Part shown: in pieces, positions 15,182 to 26,318 of the stretch
How positions within the stretch are numbered: position 1 is the first letter of the stretch
Layout of the letters: each line of letters begins with the position of its first letter
Origin: Clostridia bacterium
GTDB lineage: Bacteria; Bacillota; Clostridia; Oscillospirales; CAG-272
Length of the DNA stretch: 47,172 nt
Direction of reading: 5' to 3'
NCBI GenBank assembly: GCA_017415485.1
Contig: JAFQGP010000154.1
Coordinates: 1-47,172, forward strand
Program-made: the position numbers and the translations under genes
Notes under the pieces: model-generated
Databases searched by the model: none
What the model was told of the DNA's origin: nothing
The model's input: the letters and a program-made list of their open reading frames with translations, nothing else

Positions 15182-18100
15182 ATGAAGAAACAAAAACGTA
15201 CCAGGGTACTGTCGGCAGTGCTTTCAATGCTCCTGCTGACAACAATGATCGTCGGAGTTTGCGTCGAAGCCGCGGGCGATGTAGCTGCGGAAGCCTACAT
15301 CGGGCTCTTTGACGGCAAGCTGCACAACGACATCTCGAAATATTTCTCGAGCGCAGTCGTTGCCCTTCCCGACACGGTGAAGGACGATCAGATCATCTCG
15401 CTCATCATCGAGGTCGATGCGGAAAGTCTGCTTGACGCATACGAAGCCTCCGACAAGACGATGAGCATCTCCGAATTCGCAATGAGCGACGAGGCTGCCG
15501 CTCTGCGCGAGAATATCGCAAAGGAAAGCGCCGAGCTTATCGAAAAGCTCGATAGGGCGGGCTTTTCCTACGAGCTCGGACTTGATTACGACACAGTTAT
15601 TGCGGGCTTTGAGCTTCTTATCACCGCGCGTGATTTCGAGGATGTTTGCAAAACTCTCGGCAATAAAACCAACGTGATCGTCGGCGACGTTTACAAGTCG
15701 ATGGAGAACAAGCTCGTTGAAAACACCGTCAACGTTCAGGACACAGGTATCTTCAACAGCGTCGGCTGCGGATATGACGGCTCGGGCACGGTCGTTGCAG
15801 TTCTTGACACGGGTCTTGACTACTACCACACCGCGTTTTCGACCGAAAACTTCACATCCGATACATACGGAATGACATTTGCGGACGTTGAAGGCTTTAT
15901 TGGCGATACCGTCGCGGCGGACAAGCAGGCGGGTCTGACAGCCTCCGACGTTTATATCAGCGAAAAGGTCCCCTACGGCTTTGACTACGCTGACGGCGAC
16001 GCGGACGTTTTCCCCATTCACTCGGATCACGGCACACACGTTGCCGGAGTTATTGCGGGCAAGGATGACGTCATCACCGGCGTTGCACCCAACGCACAGC
16101 TCGCCATTATGAAGATCTTCTCCGATATCGAGGATACCGCGAGAACCTCCTGGATCCTCGGCGCGCTTGAGGACTGTGTTGTTCTTGAGGTTGACGTTAT
16201 CAATATGTCGATCGGTACCTCCGCAGGCTTCTCGCGCGAGAACGACAAGGAGCAGATCACGGGCGTTTATGACCGCATCCGCGAGCTCGGAATCAGCATG
16301 GTAGTTGCGGCTTCCAACAGCTTCACCTCCACCTACGGCTCCGAGAAGAACGGTAACCTCGGTCTTACCTCCAACCCCGACAACGGCACCGTCGGCTCTC
16401 CCTCGACCTACAAGGGCGCGCTTTCCGTTGCATCGGTCAACGGAGCGAAAACTCCCTATATGCTCTACGGCGAGACCATCATCTATTACATAGAGTCGAC
16501 CGACCGTGTTTCCGAGGAAAAGGAATTCGTTGCCGATCTTCTGCCCGAGGGAGTGAACGAGGCTGAATACGATTTCGTAACCATTCCCGGTGCGGGACGC
16601 TCCGCAGACTACACGGGCATCGAGGTCAAGGACAAGATCGTTCTTGTAAGCCGCGGCTCTACCACCTTTGAGGAAAAGGCACAGGTTGCAGAGCAGAAGG
16701 GTGCGGCAGGTATCATCATCTACAACAACGTTGCGGGTGATATCAAGATGACTGTCGGCGACGCGAAGCTTGCAGTTTGCTCGATCAGCCAGGACGAGGG
16801 CGAAATGCTCGCGGCTGTCGGCACGGGCAAGCTGAAGATCTCCCGCAGCCAGACCTCGGGTCCCTTCATGTCCGACTTCTCCTCCTGGGGTCCCTCCCCC
16901 GACCTTGAGATCAAGCCCGAGATCACCGCACACGGCGGAATGATCCTCTCCTCTGTCCCCGGTCAGGGATATGACAGAATTTCGGGCACCTCGATGGCAT
17001 GCCCCAACGTTTCGGGTCTTGTTGCCATCCTTCGTCAGTACGTTCGTGAGAACTTCCCCGCTATCGCAGACAACAACGTTGAGATCGCGGCTGTCGTCAA
17101 CCGACTTCTCATGTCTACCGCTGACATCGTTCGTAACAAAAACGGTCTGCCCTACGCCGTAAGAAAGCAGGGCGCGGGTCTTGCAAATCTGACAAGCGCG
17201 ATCGCAACAGATGCCTACATCCTCACAAAGAGCCGTAAGGACGGAAGCATTCTCGACAAATCCAAGATCGAGCTTGGCGACGATCCCGAAAAGAAGGGCA
17301 TTTATACCCTCAATTTCTCAGTATATAACTTTGGTTCTTCTTCACTTTCCTATGATATATCAGCATACGTAATGACCGAGGGTATCAGCGATACCAAAAC
17401 AAGCGACGGTAAGTACACCGTTGACGAGCAAGGCTACCTTCTCGAAAACGGCACGACGGTTGAGATCACAAACGTTTCGGGCGGTACTCTGAACGATAAG
17501 AACCTCACCGTTGCCGCAGGCGCGACCGCAGACGTGACCATCACGGTCACCCTTTCGGACGCCGACCGCGAATATATGAACAAGTTCGAAAACGGTATGT
17601 ATATCGAGGGTCACGTGATCCTCACCGCAACCGCGGGCACCGAGATCGACCTCTCCGTTCCCTACCTTGTATTCTACGGCGACTGGACCGTTGCTCCCCT
17701 CTTTGACATCGACTATTTCGAGACCAACGCCGACGAGATCGACGACAGCATCGACCTTGCCGACAAGACTCTTCCAGATGCCTACGCAACACGCCCTGTC
17801 GGATCGCTTTATGAGGATTACGTTTCCTTCCTCGGCTCCTACTACTTCGAGCAGGATCCCGCAAGCAAGCTGATCGCCGCAGACCGCAAGTATATCTCGA
17901 TCTCGAACGTCGAGGGTACCGTTCATTCGCTTGAATACGTCTGGGGCGGACTTCTCAGAAGCGCGGAGCGCATTGAGATCACCATCACCAATGACGCAAC
18001 AGGCGAGGTCGTCTTTGAGAAGACCGAAAAGGACATCCGTAAGTCCTACGGCGACGGCGGATCGATCTACCCCGCAAACATCAAGATCGGCTTCGATGCT

Positions 18101-21100
18101 TACGAAAACGAGCTTGAAAACAACACCCGCTACACCGTAACCCTCAAGGGCTTCCTTGACTACGGCGACGGCGGCGAGGCGAAGAACCTCTCGAACACCT
18201 TCATCTTCCCCCTCTACGTTGACTTCTCCGCTCCCGCGGTGACCGGCGTTGAGTATTACACCGAATACGACCGCTCCGAGGAAAAGACCCGTCTTTTCGC
18301 GAAGGTCGCTATCTATGACAACCACTTCTCGATGGGTGCGCAGTTCGGCTACGTTGCAATGGATGCAAACGGCGAATTCGTATTCAATGCATTTGATAAG
18401 TACCTCACCTCGATCTACTCGGATTTCAACTCAACCTCCTACGTTGTTTACGAGCTGACCGACTACGTGGGACAGATAAAGGAAAACGCAGCTAACGCGA
18501 ACACCTTCACCATCGTCACCTACGACTACGCGCTCAACACAGCAACTTACGAGCTCTCTCTCCCCGATGAGTACGTTGATATGTATTTCGAGGAAGGAAG
18601 CATCTCTCTTTCCCCCAACCAGACCTACGAGCTGAAGCCCATTCTCTATCCCGGAAGCGAGTGGAGCGAGCTTCTTGAATATTACTCCACCAATATGGAG
18701 GTTGCGGACATCGTCGGCAACAAGGTGATCGCTCTCAAGCCCGGTGTGACAAGGATCGTCGCGCGCGACCCCGTGACCAAAAAGACGGCGCATCTCTCAC
18801 TCACCGTTCTCGGCGAGGGCGACGAGGGATATCAGAAATTCGACAAGCCCGTCACAGACAACTTCGTTCTGACAGGCTTCTACACCAAGAAAGCATACTT
18901 CCAGCTTGACGCGACCGAGCGTGACATCGGAAGCACGGGCGACGAGCAGAAGTTCGTCGGCGAGAACTACTCGCTCTCGATGTTCCCCTCCGAGGAAGTC
19001 ACCCTCCGCTACCGCCTTGACGCCTTCTTCCCGAAGGACACAAAGGTAGTGTTTGAATCGAGTAATGACAACATCGTAAAGGTTGACGAAAACGGCAACA
19101 TTACGGCACTCAAGGAAGGCTTTGCAAGCATTTCGGTCAACGTTCTGCTTGAAGACAAGCCCACCTACTACTCAAAGTCGATCTCTGTTGAGGTCAAGGA
19201 GCCCTGGATCACATCGGGTCCTTCGCTCTCGCACTACTTCGGTCTCGGCGGAACGGTAACCTTCCCCTCGACCCTTGCGGTCACCGAGATCGGTCAGTTC
19301 GCATTCTCGAACTACGATTACATTCCCAAGACCGAGAACGACGAGATCTCCGAGGAGGTTCCCGAGACCACCAAGATGTGGTACCTCGGCGACAACACCA
19401 TCGAGGAGGTCATCATCCCCGAGGGCGTCGAGAAGATCGGCCGCTTCGCGTTCGCTAATCTGACCGCTCTGCGCCGCGTCGTTCTCCCCTCCACTCTTCA
19501 CACCATCGACTACGGTGCGTTCGCGGGTTGTACTTCGCTTGTATCGGTCGAGGGCATCGGAAACGTCAAGTTCATCAACGAAAAGGCGTTTATGGACTGT
19601 AACATTTCGGGCGCCATCACCCTGACCGAGGGCGTTGCACTCGGCGAATACGCTTTCGCAAACAACAAGAATCTCCAGAAACTCACCCTCACCGAAAAGA
19701 CCAAGTCGGTCGCGTCCTACGCCTTCTCGGGCTGCGCGAAGCTCAAGACCGTGACGATCCAGGCTGAAAAGATCAAGCTCGGTCAGTACGTCTTCTCGGG
19801 CTGTGAGGCACTCAAGGAAATTTCCGTCAACGCATCTGTCATCCCCGCGGGCACCTTTAACGGATGCAAAAACCTTGAAAAAGTAACGATCGGACGCGAC
19901 GTAGCCGTTATCGGTGAGAATGCGTTCCGCGGCACAAAGGTCGCATCCTTCACAGTTGCCGAGGGCAACACCACCTTCAAATCGCAGGGCGGCGGTGCAT
20001 ATCTCCTTTCCGTTGACGGCAAGACAGTTCTTCTCTGCTCCCCCATTGCAGAAGAGATCGAGCTTGCCGCATCCGTCACCGCGGTCGCTGACGGTGCATT
20101 CTCGGGCAACAACCACATCACAAAGGTCAAGCTGCCCGGCGTAACCAAGCTTGGTAACCATGCATTCGCAAATTGCGAGGAGCTTGCAAACGTTGAATTC
20201 GGCAAGCTGACATACATCGGTGACTCCGCGTTTGCGGGCACCGCGATCACCGCAACACCTGATCTTTCGGCTGTCAAGCACATCGGCTCGGGCGCGTTCA
20301 GAAAGACAGCGATCACATCGGTCAAGATCGCCGAAAACGCAGAAGTCGGCGCAAATGCCTTCCGCGATTGCGCGAAGCTTGAGACCGTCACGATCGGAAA
20401 CGGCGCCATCATCGGCAAAAACGCTTTCCGACTTGACTACAAAGATAATTGGACCTACGATTATTACAGACTTGCGGACAACACCCGAATCTACTTCTAC
20501 GTATTCACCTCCCCCATCCACTCGCTGACCGTCGGCAATAACGTAAACCTCGGCGAGGGAGCCTTCTACGGTGCGGCAGAGCTTACCGAAGTCAAGCTCG
20601 GCACGGGTGTGGAGATCGGTGACTACGCATTCTATAACGCATCCAAACTTGAAAAGATCGACCTCTCGAAGGTCAAATCCATCGGCGCATACGCTTTCTC
20701 GGGCGATGCGACCTATGAATACCTCGATCAGAGCTTCGGCGCTATCGCCACCGATGACGAGGGCAATTACCTTTATCATTACCACGCACCCATTATGACC
20801 TCGATCGACATCTCATCCGCCGAAAAGCTTGGCGAGGGCGCGTTCTCATATATGAGAAGCCTCAAATCGGTCAAGTCGGGCGCGAAGCTGACCGAGATCG
20901 CGGACAGCGCGTTCTACAGCTGTATCGCACTTGAAAATATGACCTTTGCCAATATCGCAAAGATCGGCAAGAACGCATTTGCATACACCGCGCTCAAGTC
21001 GGCAGACCTGAGCAAGGCAACCGACATCGGCGACTATGCTTTCACGGGCACAGAAACACTCGAATCCGTCAAGTTTGCCGATGGCGTCAAGATCGGCGAG

Positions 21101-22354
21101 GGTGCATTCGGATATTGCACCGCGCTTGCGACCCTTACCGGTGCTGAAAAGATCGCCTACGTCGGTGATTACGGCTTTGCATACTCCGCACTCGCATCCA
21201 TTGATCTTTCGGGCGCAGAATTCATAGGAAAGCTTGCATTCATCAAGGAAGAAAAAGCTCCCTTCAAGGTCACCCTTGGCGAAAAGCTGACGGATATCGG
21301 CGACAACCCCTTCGCTATGTGCATCCTTGAGCCCTTCGCAAAGGTCAACAAGGTCACTTTCGGCGACAAGGTCTATGACGAGATCAGCCTTGACTATGAT
21401 CTTTCCGAAAACGTGAAGGTCATTGGCGGCTCGCTCTACCGCGTTGTTCCGAGCGGTCTTGAGCTGATCACCTATGCGGGTGAGGACAAAAACGCGGCCG
21501 TTGCTGACGGCACAGTGAGAATTTCCGCTTGGGCATTTGCCGGAAGCGGCATCAAGAGCGTCAGCCTCCCAAAGGAAGTTGCTTCGATCGGTCACAAGGC
21601 TTTCTTCGGCTGTGACAGTCTCACTCTTGTAACCTTCCAGAGCTACAATGCTCCCATTCTTGAGGAAGAATTCGACTACAACTACTTCGCATCCTACGAA
21701 AACATCCCCGCGACCGGCGAATATACCTTCGTCGATCAGAACGGCAAGGATCTCATCTTCTCGGGTCTCGGCATCGTTGACTGCTTCATGTGGAACGCCG
21801 CAGAGGCGCCCTACGTCGTTTACTACGGCGCAAACTTCCTCGACTACATCGGTCACGTTGAGAACCGAATCACGATGGTCCGCCCCGCAAACGGAAAGAA
21901 TTACGATTCCTTCATTCTTTCGAACTACTTTGACAACGTCCTTCTCGGCGCGGCGGCTGCCGACGACGTAACTCTTGCCGCAATCGACCTCATCGACAAA
22001 CTTCCCGAAACCGTCTCTCTTGAAGACAAAGCGGCTGTCGAGGCGGCGCGCGCGGCATACGACGCGATCTCGACACTCGAGCAGCGCGCACTCGTCACCA
22101 ATTACCAGAAGCTGACCGAGGCAGAGGCGAGAATCGAAAAGCTTCTCACTCTCGAAAACGGAGAGACCACCGAGCCTCCTGTCGAAGAACCCACCGAGGA
22201 GATCGGTACTCCCACAGTTATCATCATCACCCTCACCGCGGTTCTCGTGATCGCAGTGGTCACTATCATCATCTGTGACAGTGTTATTATTAAAAAGAAC
22301 AAAAAATCGGAGGAAGGAGAAAAGAAAGACGAAAATGAAACTGACAAAAATTAA
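15182..22354 (+). CDS. Giant surface subtilisin (S8) with PA, Ig-like and BspA leucine-rich repeat domains
   Basis: This 2390-residue secreted, membrane-anchored serine protease has a signal peptide (residues 1-30). The S8 domain is intact: Asp209 in VAVLDTGLDY, His283 in HGTHVAG, the oxyanion Asn379 and Ser604 in SGTSMACPN. A PA domain at about 465-560 lies between His and Ser, as in lactocepin and C5a-peptidase types. Beta-sandwich modules follow, then two BIG2-like Ig domains (about 1136-1211 and 1262-1321), and a long series of LRR_5 (BspA) repeats at about 1360-2156 with the G.YAF..C..L pattern. The C-terminus has one helix at about 2343-2370 and a KKNKK tail. It leads an operon with oligopeptide uptake genes, so it may supply peptides; the LRR part may bind host or dietary proteins. 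Confidence 0.92.
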   Translation: MKKQKRTRVLSAVLSMLLLTTMIVGVCVEAAGDVAAEAYIGLFDGKLHNDISKYFSSAVVALPDTVKDDQIISLIIEVDAESLLDAYEASDKTMSISEFAMSDEAAALRENIAKESAELIEKLDRAGFSYELGLDYDTVIAGFELLITARDFEDVCKTLGNKTNVIVGDVYKSMENKLVENTVNVQDTGIFNSVGCGYDGSGTVVAVLDTGLDYYHTAFSTENFTSDTYGMTFADVEGFIGDTVAADKQAGLTASDVYISEKVPYGFDYADGDADVFPIHSDHGTHVAGVIAGKDDVITGVAPNAQLAIMKIFSDIEDTARTSWILGALEDCVVLEVDVINMSIGTSAGFSRENDKEQITGVYDRIRELGISMVVAASNSFTSTYGSEKNGNLGLTSNPDNGTVGSPSTYKGALSVASVNGAKTPYMLYGETIIYYIESTDRVSEEKEFVADLLPEGVNEAEYDFVTIPGAGRSADYTGIEVKDKIVLVSRGSTTFEEKAQVAEQKGAAGIIIYNNVAGDIKMTVGDAKLAVCSISQDEGEMLAAVGTGKLKISRSQTSGPFMSDFSSWGPSPDLEIKPEITAHGGMILSSVPGQGYDRISGTSMACPNVSGLVAILRQYVRENFPAIADNNVEIAAVVNRLLMSTADIVRNKNGLPYAVRKQGAGLANLTSAIATDAYILTKSRKDGSILDKSKIELGDDPEKKGIYTLNFSVYNFGSSSLSYDISAYVMTEGISDTKTSDGKYTVDEQGYLLENGTTVEITNVSGGTLNDKNLTVAAGATADVTITVTLSDADREYMNKFENGMYIEGHVILTATAGTEIDLSVPYLVFYGDWTVAPLFDIDYFETNADEIDDSIDLADKTLPDAYATRPVGSLYEDYVSFLGSYYFEQDPASKLIAADRKYISISNVEGTVHSLEYVWGGLLRSAERIEITITNDATGEVVFEKTEKDIRKSYGDGGSIYPANIKIGFDAYENELENNTRYTVTLKGFLDYGDGGEAKNLSNTFIFPLYVDFSAPAVTGVEYYTEYDRSEEKTRLFAKVAIYDNHFSMGAQFGYVAMDANGEFVFNAFDKYLTSIYSDFNSTSYVVYELTDYVGQIKENAANANTFTIVTYDYALNTATYELSLPDEYVDMYFEEGSISLSPNQTYELKPILYPGSEWSELLEYYSTNMEVADIVGNKVIALKPGVTRIVARDPVTKKTAHLSLTVLGEGDEGYQKFDKPVTDNFVLTGFYTKKAYFQLDATERDIGSTGDEQKFVGENYSLSMFPSEEVTLRYRLDAFFPKDTKVVFESSNDNIVKVDENGNITALKEGFASISVNVLLEDKPTYYSKSISVEVKEPWITSGPSLSHYFGLGGTVTFPSTLAVTEIGQFAFSNYDYIPKTENDEISEEVPETTKMWYLGDNTIEEVIIPEGVEKIGRFAFANLTALRRVVLPSTLHTIDYGAFAGCTSLVSVEGIGNVKFINEKAFMDCNISGAITLTEGVALGEYAFANNKNLQKLTLTEKTKSVASYAFSGCAKLKTVTIQAEKIKLGQYVFSGCEALKEISVNASVIPAGTFNGCKNLEKVTIGRDVAVIGENAFRGTKVASFTVAEGNTTFKSQGGGAYLLSVDGKTVLLCSPIAEEIELAASVTAVADGAFSGNNHITKVKLPGVTKLGNHAFANCEELANVEFGKLTYIGDSAFAGTAITATPDLSAVKHIGSGAFRKTAITSVKIAENAEVGANAFRDCAKLETVTIGNGAIIGKNAFRLDYKDNWTYDYYRLADNTRIYFYVFTSPIHSLTVGNNVNLGEGAFYGAAELTEVKLGTGVEIGDYAFYNASKLEKIDLSKVKSIGAYAFSGDATYEYLDQSFGAIATDDEGNYLYHYHAPIMTSIDISSAEKLGEGAFSYMRSLKSVKSGAKLTEIADSAFYSCIALENMTFANIAKIGKNAFAYTALKSADLSKATDIGDYAFTGTETLESVKFADGVKIGEGAFGYCTALATLTGAEKIAYVGDYGFAYSALASIDLSGAEFIGKLAFIKEEKAPFKVTLGEKLTDIGDNPFAMCILEPFAKVNKVTFGDKVYDEISLDYDLSENVKVIGGSLYRVVPSGLELITYAGEDKNAAVADGTVRISAWAFAGSGIKSVSLPKEVASIGHKAFFGCDSLTLVTFQSYNAPILEEEFDYNYFASYENIPATGEYTFVDQNGKDLIFSGLGIVDCFMWNAAEAPYVVYYGANFLDYIGHVENRITMVRPANGKNYDSFILSNYFDNVLLGAAAADDVTLAAIDLIDKLPETVSLEDKAAVEAARAAYDAISTLEQRALVTNYQKLTEAEARIEKLLTLENGETTEPPVEEPTEEIGTPTVIIITLTAVLVIAVVTIIICDSVIIKKNKKSEEGEKKDENETDKN

Positions 22355-23693
22355 ACTCACCGCACTTTTTGCGGCGGCGCTGTGCCTCCTCCTCGTCCTT
22401 TCGGGCTGCTCCCAATGGGAGCTGCCCTATGAAGGGCTCAACAGCGAGGGCTACACGGTAAGCGTGCGCTTCGACCCGTGCGGCGGTGCCTTCGCAAACA
22501 CCGAAAACGTTCAGGTCGTTGACGTTTTCAGACTTGCGGACGCAAAAAAGGATGCCTCGGGCAATTATCAGCTGAAGCTGATCACCCCCGATGACAGCCG
22601 ACGCGGAGACCGCGCGTTCTCGATCTCGAAGAACGGTTGCTTCTTTGCCGGCTGGTACCGCGAGTGCTCGCCCCGCACCGATGCTTCGGGCAATCCCCTT
22701 GATGCTTACGGCAGACCCACTTCCGAATCGGGTCTCGAACAGGGCTACACCTATTCGGGGCTTTGGAGCTTCGAGAGCGACACCCTTTCGGTTCCCGAAG
22801 GCAATTACAGCTCCGAGGAGCCCTTAATGACGCTTTATGCGGCTTGGATCCCCTATTTTAACTTTGAATTCTACGTTCAGAACGAAAGCGGAAGCTTTGA
22901 TCTTTATGAATCAAAGCAACTCATCGAGCTCGATATTCCCGCCTGGGATCTTTCCTCGGGCAAGCTGAATATGAATTCCTTCCCCGAGATCGACGGCAAG
23001 ACCTTCGTGGGCGCATACCTCGACGAGGCTATGACAAAGCCCGTCACCGAAAAGCTCACCGGCGACATCGACTACGAGCACGGCGTCAGCGCGACCGAAA
23101 AGATCTGCGTTTACACCAAGTTCGCCGAGGGCGAATGGTACCGCATCTCGACAGCCGAACAGTTCGTCAAAAACAGCAAGCTCGGCGGCTGCTACTACAT
23201 CGAGGCAGACCTTGATTTCACAGGTCTTAACTGGTCCGCGGCTCTTGCGGGCGGTGCTTTCACCGGCAAGATCGAGGGAGGCGGCCACAAGTTCTCGAAT
23301 ATCACATTCATTCAGGCAGACAACTCAAAGACAAACGGCGGTCTTTTCGGCTCGCTCGCTTCGGGCGCTTCGATCCGTGGCGTAAGCTTTGAGAATATCA
23401 AATACACCCTCGGCGCGGGCTCGCGTATGCAGGCACCGCACTTCGGACTCCTTTGCGGTCAGCTCTCCGCTGACGCTGCGCTTGACTCGGTCAGCGTAAG
23501 CGGCTCCGAATTCATCATCTCGGGCGACATCTACCCGCAGGAATACACCCTCGGCGCTCTCGTCGGCAACTGCGACAACCGCGGCATATCCCTTTCGGGC
23601 ATCTCGGTCAAGCTCGCGGAAGGTGCCGACAGCAAGATCTCGATCACTTCCGATCCCGCTTCGGGCGAGATCACGCTCACGTTCTTAAACTGA
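22335..23693 (+). CDS. Lipoprotein with InlB-like and GLUG-like modules
   Basis: This 452-residue lipoprotein has a signal peptide and lipobox LSGC (Cys25). Residues about 35-180 resemble Listeria-Bacteroides (InlB B-type) repeats: SVRFDPCGGAF and FFAGWYRE, later LYAAWIPYF. The C-terminal half has a GLUG-like GGLFGSLASGASIRGVSF segment, common in surface beta-helix proteins. It overlaps the protease gene by 20 bases. The GGAGG site is rather far (about 15 bases) from ATG 22335, yet the lipobox supports this start. Its place between a surface protease and a peptide transporter suggests peptide or protein capture; this is inference. Confidence 0.8.
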   Translation: MKLTKIKLTALFAAALCLLLVLSGCSQWELPYEGLNSEGYTVSVRFDPCGGAFANTENVQVVDVFRLADAKKDASGNYQLKLITPDDSRRGDRAFSISKNGCFFAGWYRECSPRTDASGNPLDAYGRPTSESGLEQGYTYSGLWSFESDTLSVPEGNYSSEEPLMTLYAAWIPYFNFEFYVQNESGSFDLYESKQLIELDIPAWDLSSGKLNMNSFPEIDGKTFVGAYLDEAMTKPVTEKLTGDIDYEHGVSATEKICVYTKFAEGEWYRISTAEQFVKNSKLGGCYYIEADLDFTGLNWSAALAGGAFTGKIEGGGHKFSNITFIQADNSKTNGGLFGSLASGASIRGVSFENIKYTLGAGSRMQAPHFGLLCGQLSADAALDSVSVSGSEFIISGDIYPQEYTLGALVGNCDNRGISLSGISVKLAEGADSKISITSDPASGEITLTFLN

Positions 23694-23728
23694 TAAAATT
23701 TTTGTAATATAAATTGGAGGAAACAAAA

Positions 23729-26299
23729 ATGTCAAAGAGAATTCTCTCATTGATGCTTGCCGCCGTTATGCTCTTCGGCGTTCTTGCATCGACCACAGCG
23801 TGCAACGGCTCGACTTCCGCGCCCGACGCTCTCGTTATCATGACCGAAGACCTTGACGGTCTTTTCAACCCCTTCTTCTCGACCACCGGTGCCGATGCCA
23901 CCATCGTTTCGATGACCCAGATCGGTATGCTCGGCTCCAACTACGAAAACGGCGACGTTAAGGTATCCTACGGTAAGGATCACGCCGTTGCGGTTCTTGA
24001 CTACGCGATCAATTATGATTCCGCTACCGACAAGACCACCTACACCTTCGTTCTCAAGAACGACATCGTATACTCCGACGGTCACCCCATGACCATGGAG
24101 GACGTCCTCTTCAACCTCTACGTTTACCTCGATCCCGTATATACCGGTTCTTCCACCATGTACTCGACCGACATCGTAGGTCTTCAGGACTACCGCACAC
24201 AGACCATCGGCTCGGGCTCGACCGACGTTGATGACACCATCACCTCTGCCGCTCAGGACCGCGCGCAGAACCGCCTCAATGAGCTTATCAACCTCTTCCG
24301 CTCCGTCGGCAAGACCCAGACCGCAGGCTCTTACAGCGCAGATTACGCAAAGATGGTCGATGCCATCAACAATCATTCCCTCTCGAGCGGTTACATCAAC
24401 GCTATCTCCAATAACGCTGCTGAAGTAACCAACGCGACCCTTCTTGCAGACTACGAGGAAGCTCTCCGCCTCTTCAAGGAAGAGCTCGGAACCGACTATA
24501 TCTCCGCAAAGGAAGCATATCTTGAGGAGCCCTACAAGTCCACGGGCGAATTCGACGAGGTTACCTCCTTTATGTATGCAGAGGGCTACGTTACCGTTGA
24601 GTACGCAAAGGACCCCGAGACCAACAAGGACATCAAGTCCAAGATCGAAAAGGTCACCCGCCTTTACAACGCTGACGTTGTTAAGGATATGAACTCCGCG
24701 ATCGACTACGTTTACAACTCCAAGATCGAGCAGGAGCTCGACATCATCCTTTCCTACTGGGCAACCGCAAACAAGCTCCGCACCACCTATGCCGCAAAGG
24801 CAAAGGAAGTTATCCTTCGCGCTAATATGAAGGACGGCGAGCTCACAGTTCCCAATATCGCAGGTATCGTTTCCCTCGGCCACACCACCGACGTTGCAAC
24901 CGTTACCGCATCTAATGGCACCTACACCGTTGCTCACGAGCACGACGCTGACGGCAAGCCCGTCAATGCTGAGGAATATGACGTTCTCCAGATCACCATC
25001 AACGGCACCGACCCCAAGGCTATCTGGAACTTCGCTTTCTCTGTTGCTCCCCAGCACTACTATGCAGAGGGCTACACCGTTGACGTAGCAAACAACAAGT
25101 TCGGCGTTGACTACGCTTCCTTCGACTATATGAAGGACGTTATCCAGTCCTCGAGAAACGTTAAGCTCCCCATGGGCGCGGGCGCATACAAGGTTTCTGA
25201 CATCAACAACAGCGACACTCCCGCAGAAGGCGACTTCTACAAGAACAACGTAGCTTACTTCAAGGCTAACAACAGCTTCATGATGGGTCAGCCCAAGATC
25301 GAGAAGGTTCGTTACCAGGTAGTTTCCGCATCGAACGCTATCTCCGCTCTCGAGTCCGGCTCGGTTCACTTCGTAACTCCTCAGTTCACTCAGGCTAACA
25401 TCGACCTCATCAACGGCCTTGCTTCCAAGGGCATCGAGAAGACCTACACCGATCAGCTCGGTTACGGTTATATCGGCGTCAACGCAGGTAAGGTTCCCAA
25501 CATCTACGTTCGTAAGGCTATTATGTCCGCTATGAACACCTCTCTCGCACTTTCCTACTACTCCACCGGTATGGCAGAGACCATCTACTGGCCGATGTCC
25601 ACCGTTTCGTGGGCTTACCCCAAGGATGCAAGCGGCAACAACAGCCGTGACAACCTCCATGACTACCCCGCGATCTCCTTCGACCGCGAGGAAGCAAAGA
25701 AGGCTATTCTTGAATATATGCAGCTCGCAGGCGTTTCCGCAGGCGACTCGGCTCTTTCGATCAAGTTCACCATCGCAGGCTCCAACCTCACCGATCACCC
25801 CACCTATCAGACCTTCCAGTCCGCTGCCGATCTTCTCAACGAGTGCGGATGGAACATCGAGGTAGTTCCGGATACTCAGGCACTCACAAAGCTCTCGACA
25901 GGCTCGCTCGCAGTTTGGGCGGCAGCTTGGGGAACCACCGTTGACCCCGATATGTATCAGGTCTACCACAAGAACTCCACAGCAACCAGCACCCTTGCTT
26001 GGGGCTACCGCGAGATCCTTGCTTCCCCCGCTTCCTATCCCGAGGAGACTCAGATCCTCAATAAGCTCAGCGACGTTATCGACGACGCACGTGAGATCGA
26101 CGATCAGGCAGAGCGTTCCGCACTCTACCGTGAAGCTATGGGCTACGTTCTCGACCTTGCAGTTGAACTTCCCGTATATCAGCGTAAGGTTCTCTATGCT
26201 TACAACGCAAAGGTGATCAACTCCTCGTCTCTCCCCGCAGAGATCAACCCCTACACCTCTCCCCTTGACAAGCTCTGGGAGATCGAATTTGCTAACTGA
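23729..26299 (+). CDS. Oligopeptide-type (family 5) solute-binding lipoprotein with a large insertion
   Basis: This 856-residue lipoprotein has lipobox TTAC (Cys25). The N-terminal lobe (LNPFFSTTG-like opening, TYTFVLKNDIVYSDGHPMTMEDVLF) and the later part (QLGYGYIGVNAG, YVRKAIMSAMN, DPDMYQVYH) identify an SBP_bac_5 (OppA/DppA) protein. The family is normally 500-600 residues; here about 270 mostly helical residues (about 145-415) are inserted in the first lobe. I chose ATG 23729 since GGAGG stands 8 bases ahead. It should hand peptides to the OppB/OppC channel encoded 19 bases downstream. The ligand range is unknown. Confidence 0.87.
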   Translation: MSKRILSLMLAAVMLFGVLASTTACNGSTSAPDALVIMTEDLDGLFNPFFSTTGADATIVSMTQIGMLGSNYENGDVKVSYGKDHAVAVLDYAINYDSATDKTTYTFVLKNDIVYSDGHPMTMEDVLFNLYVYLDPVYTGSSTMYSTDIVGLQDYRTQTIGSGSTDVDDTITSAAQDRAQNRLNELINLFRSVGKTQTAGSYSADYAKMVDAINNHSLSSGYINAISNNAAEVTNATLLADYEEALRLFKEELGTDYISAKEAYLEEPYKSTGEFDEVTSFMYAEGYVTVEYAKDPETNKDIKSKIEKVTRLYNADVVKDMNSAIDYVYNSKIEQELDIILSYWATANKLRTTYAAKAKEVILRANMKDGELTVPNIAGIVSLGHTTDVATVTASNGTYTVAHEHDADGKPVNAEEYDVLQITINGTDPKAIWNFAFSVAPQHYYAEGYTVDVANNKFGVDYASFDYMKDVIQSSRNVKLPMGAGAYKVSDINNSDTPAEGDFYKNNVAYFKANNSFMMGQPKIEKVRYQVVSASNAISALESGSVHFVTPQFTQANIDLINGLASKGIEKTYTDQLGYGYIGVNAGKVPNIYVRKAIMSAMNTSLALSYYSTGMAETIYWPMSTVSWAYPKDASGNNSRDNLHDYPAISFDREEAKKAILEYMQLAGVSAGDSALSIKFTIAGSNLTDHPTYQTFQSAADLLNECGWNIEVVPDTQALTKLSTGSLAVWAAAWGTTVDPDMYQVYHKNSTATSTLAWGYREILASPASYPEETQILNKLSDVIDDAREIDDQAERSALYREAMGYVLDLAVELPVYQRKVLYAYNAKVINSSSLPAEINPYTSPLDKLWEIEFAN

Positions 26300-26318
26300 T
26301 AAAGCGCGATAAAGAAAA

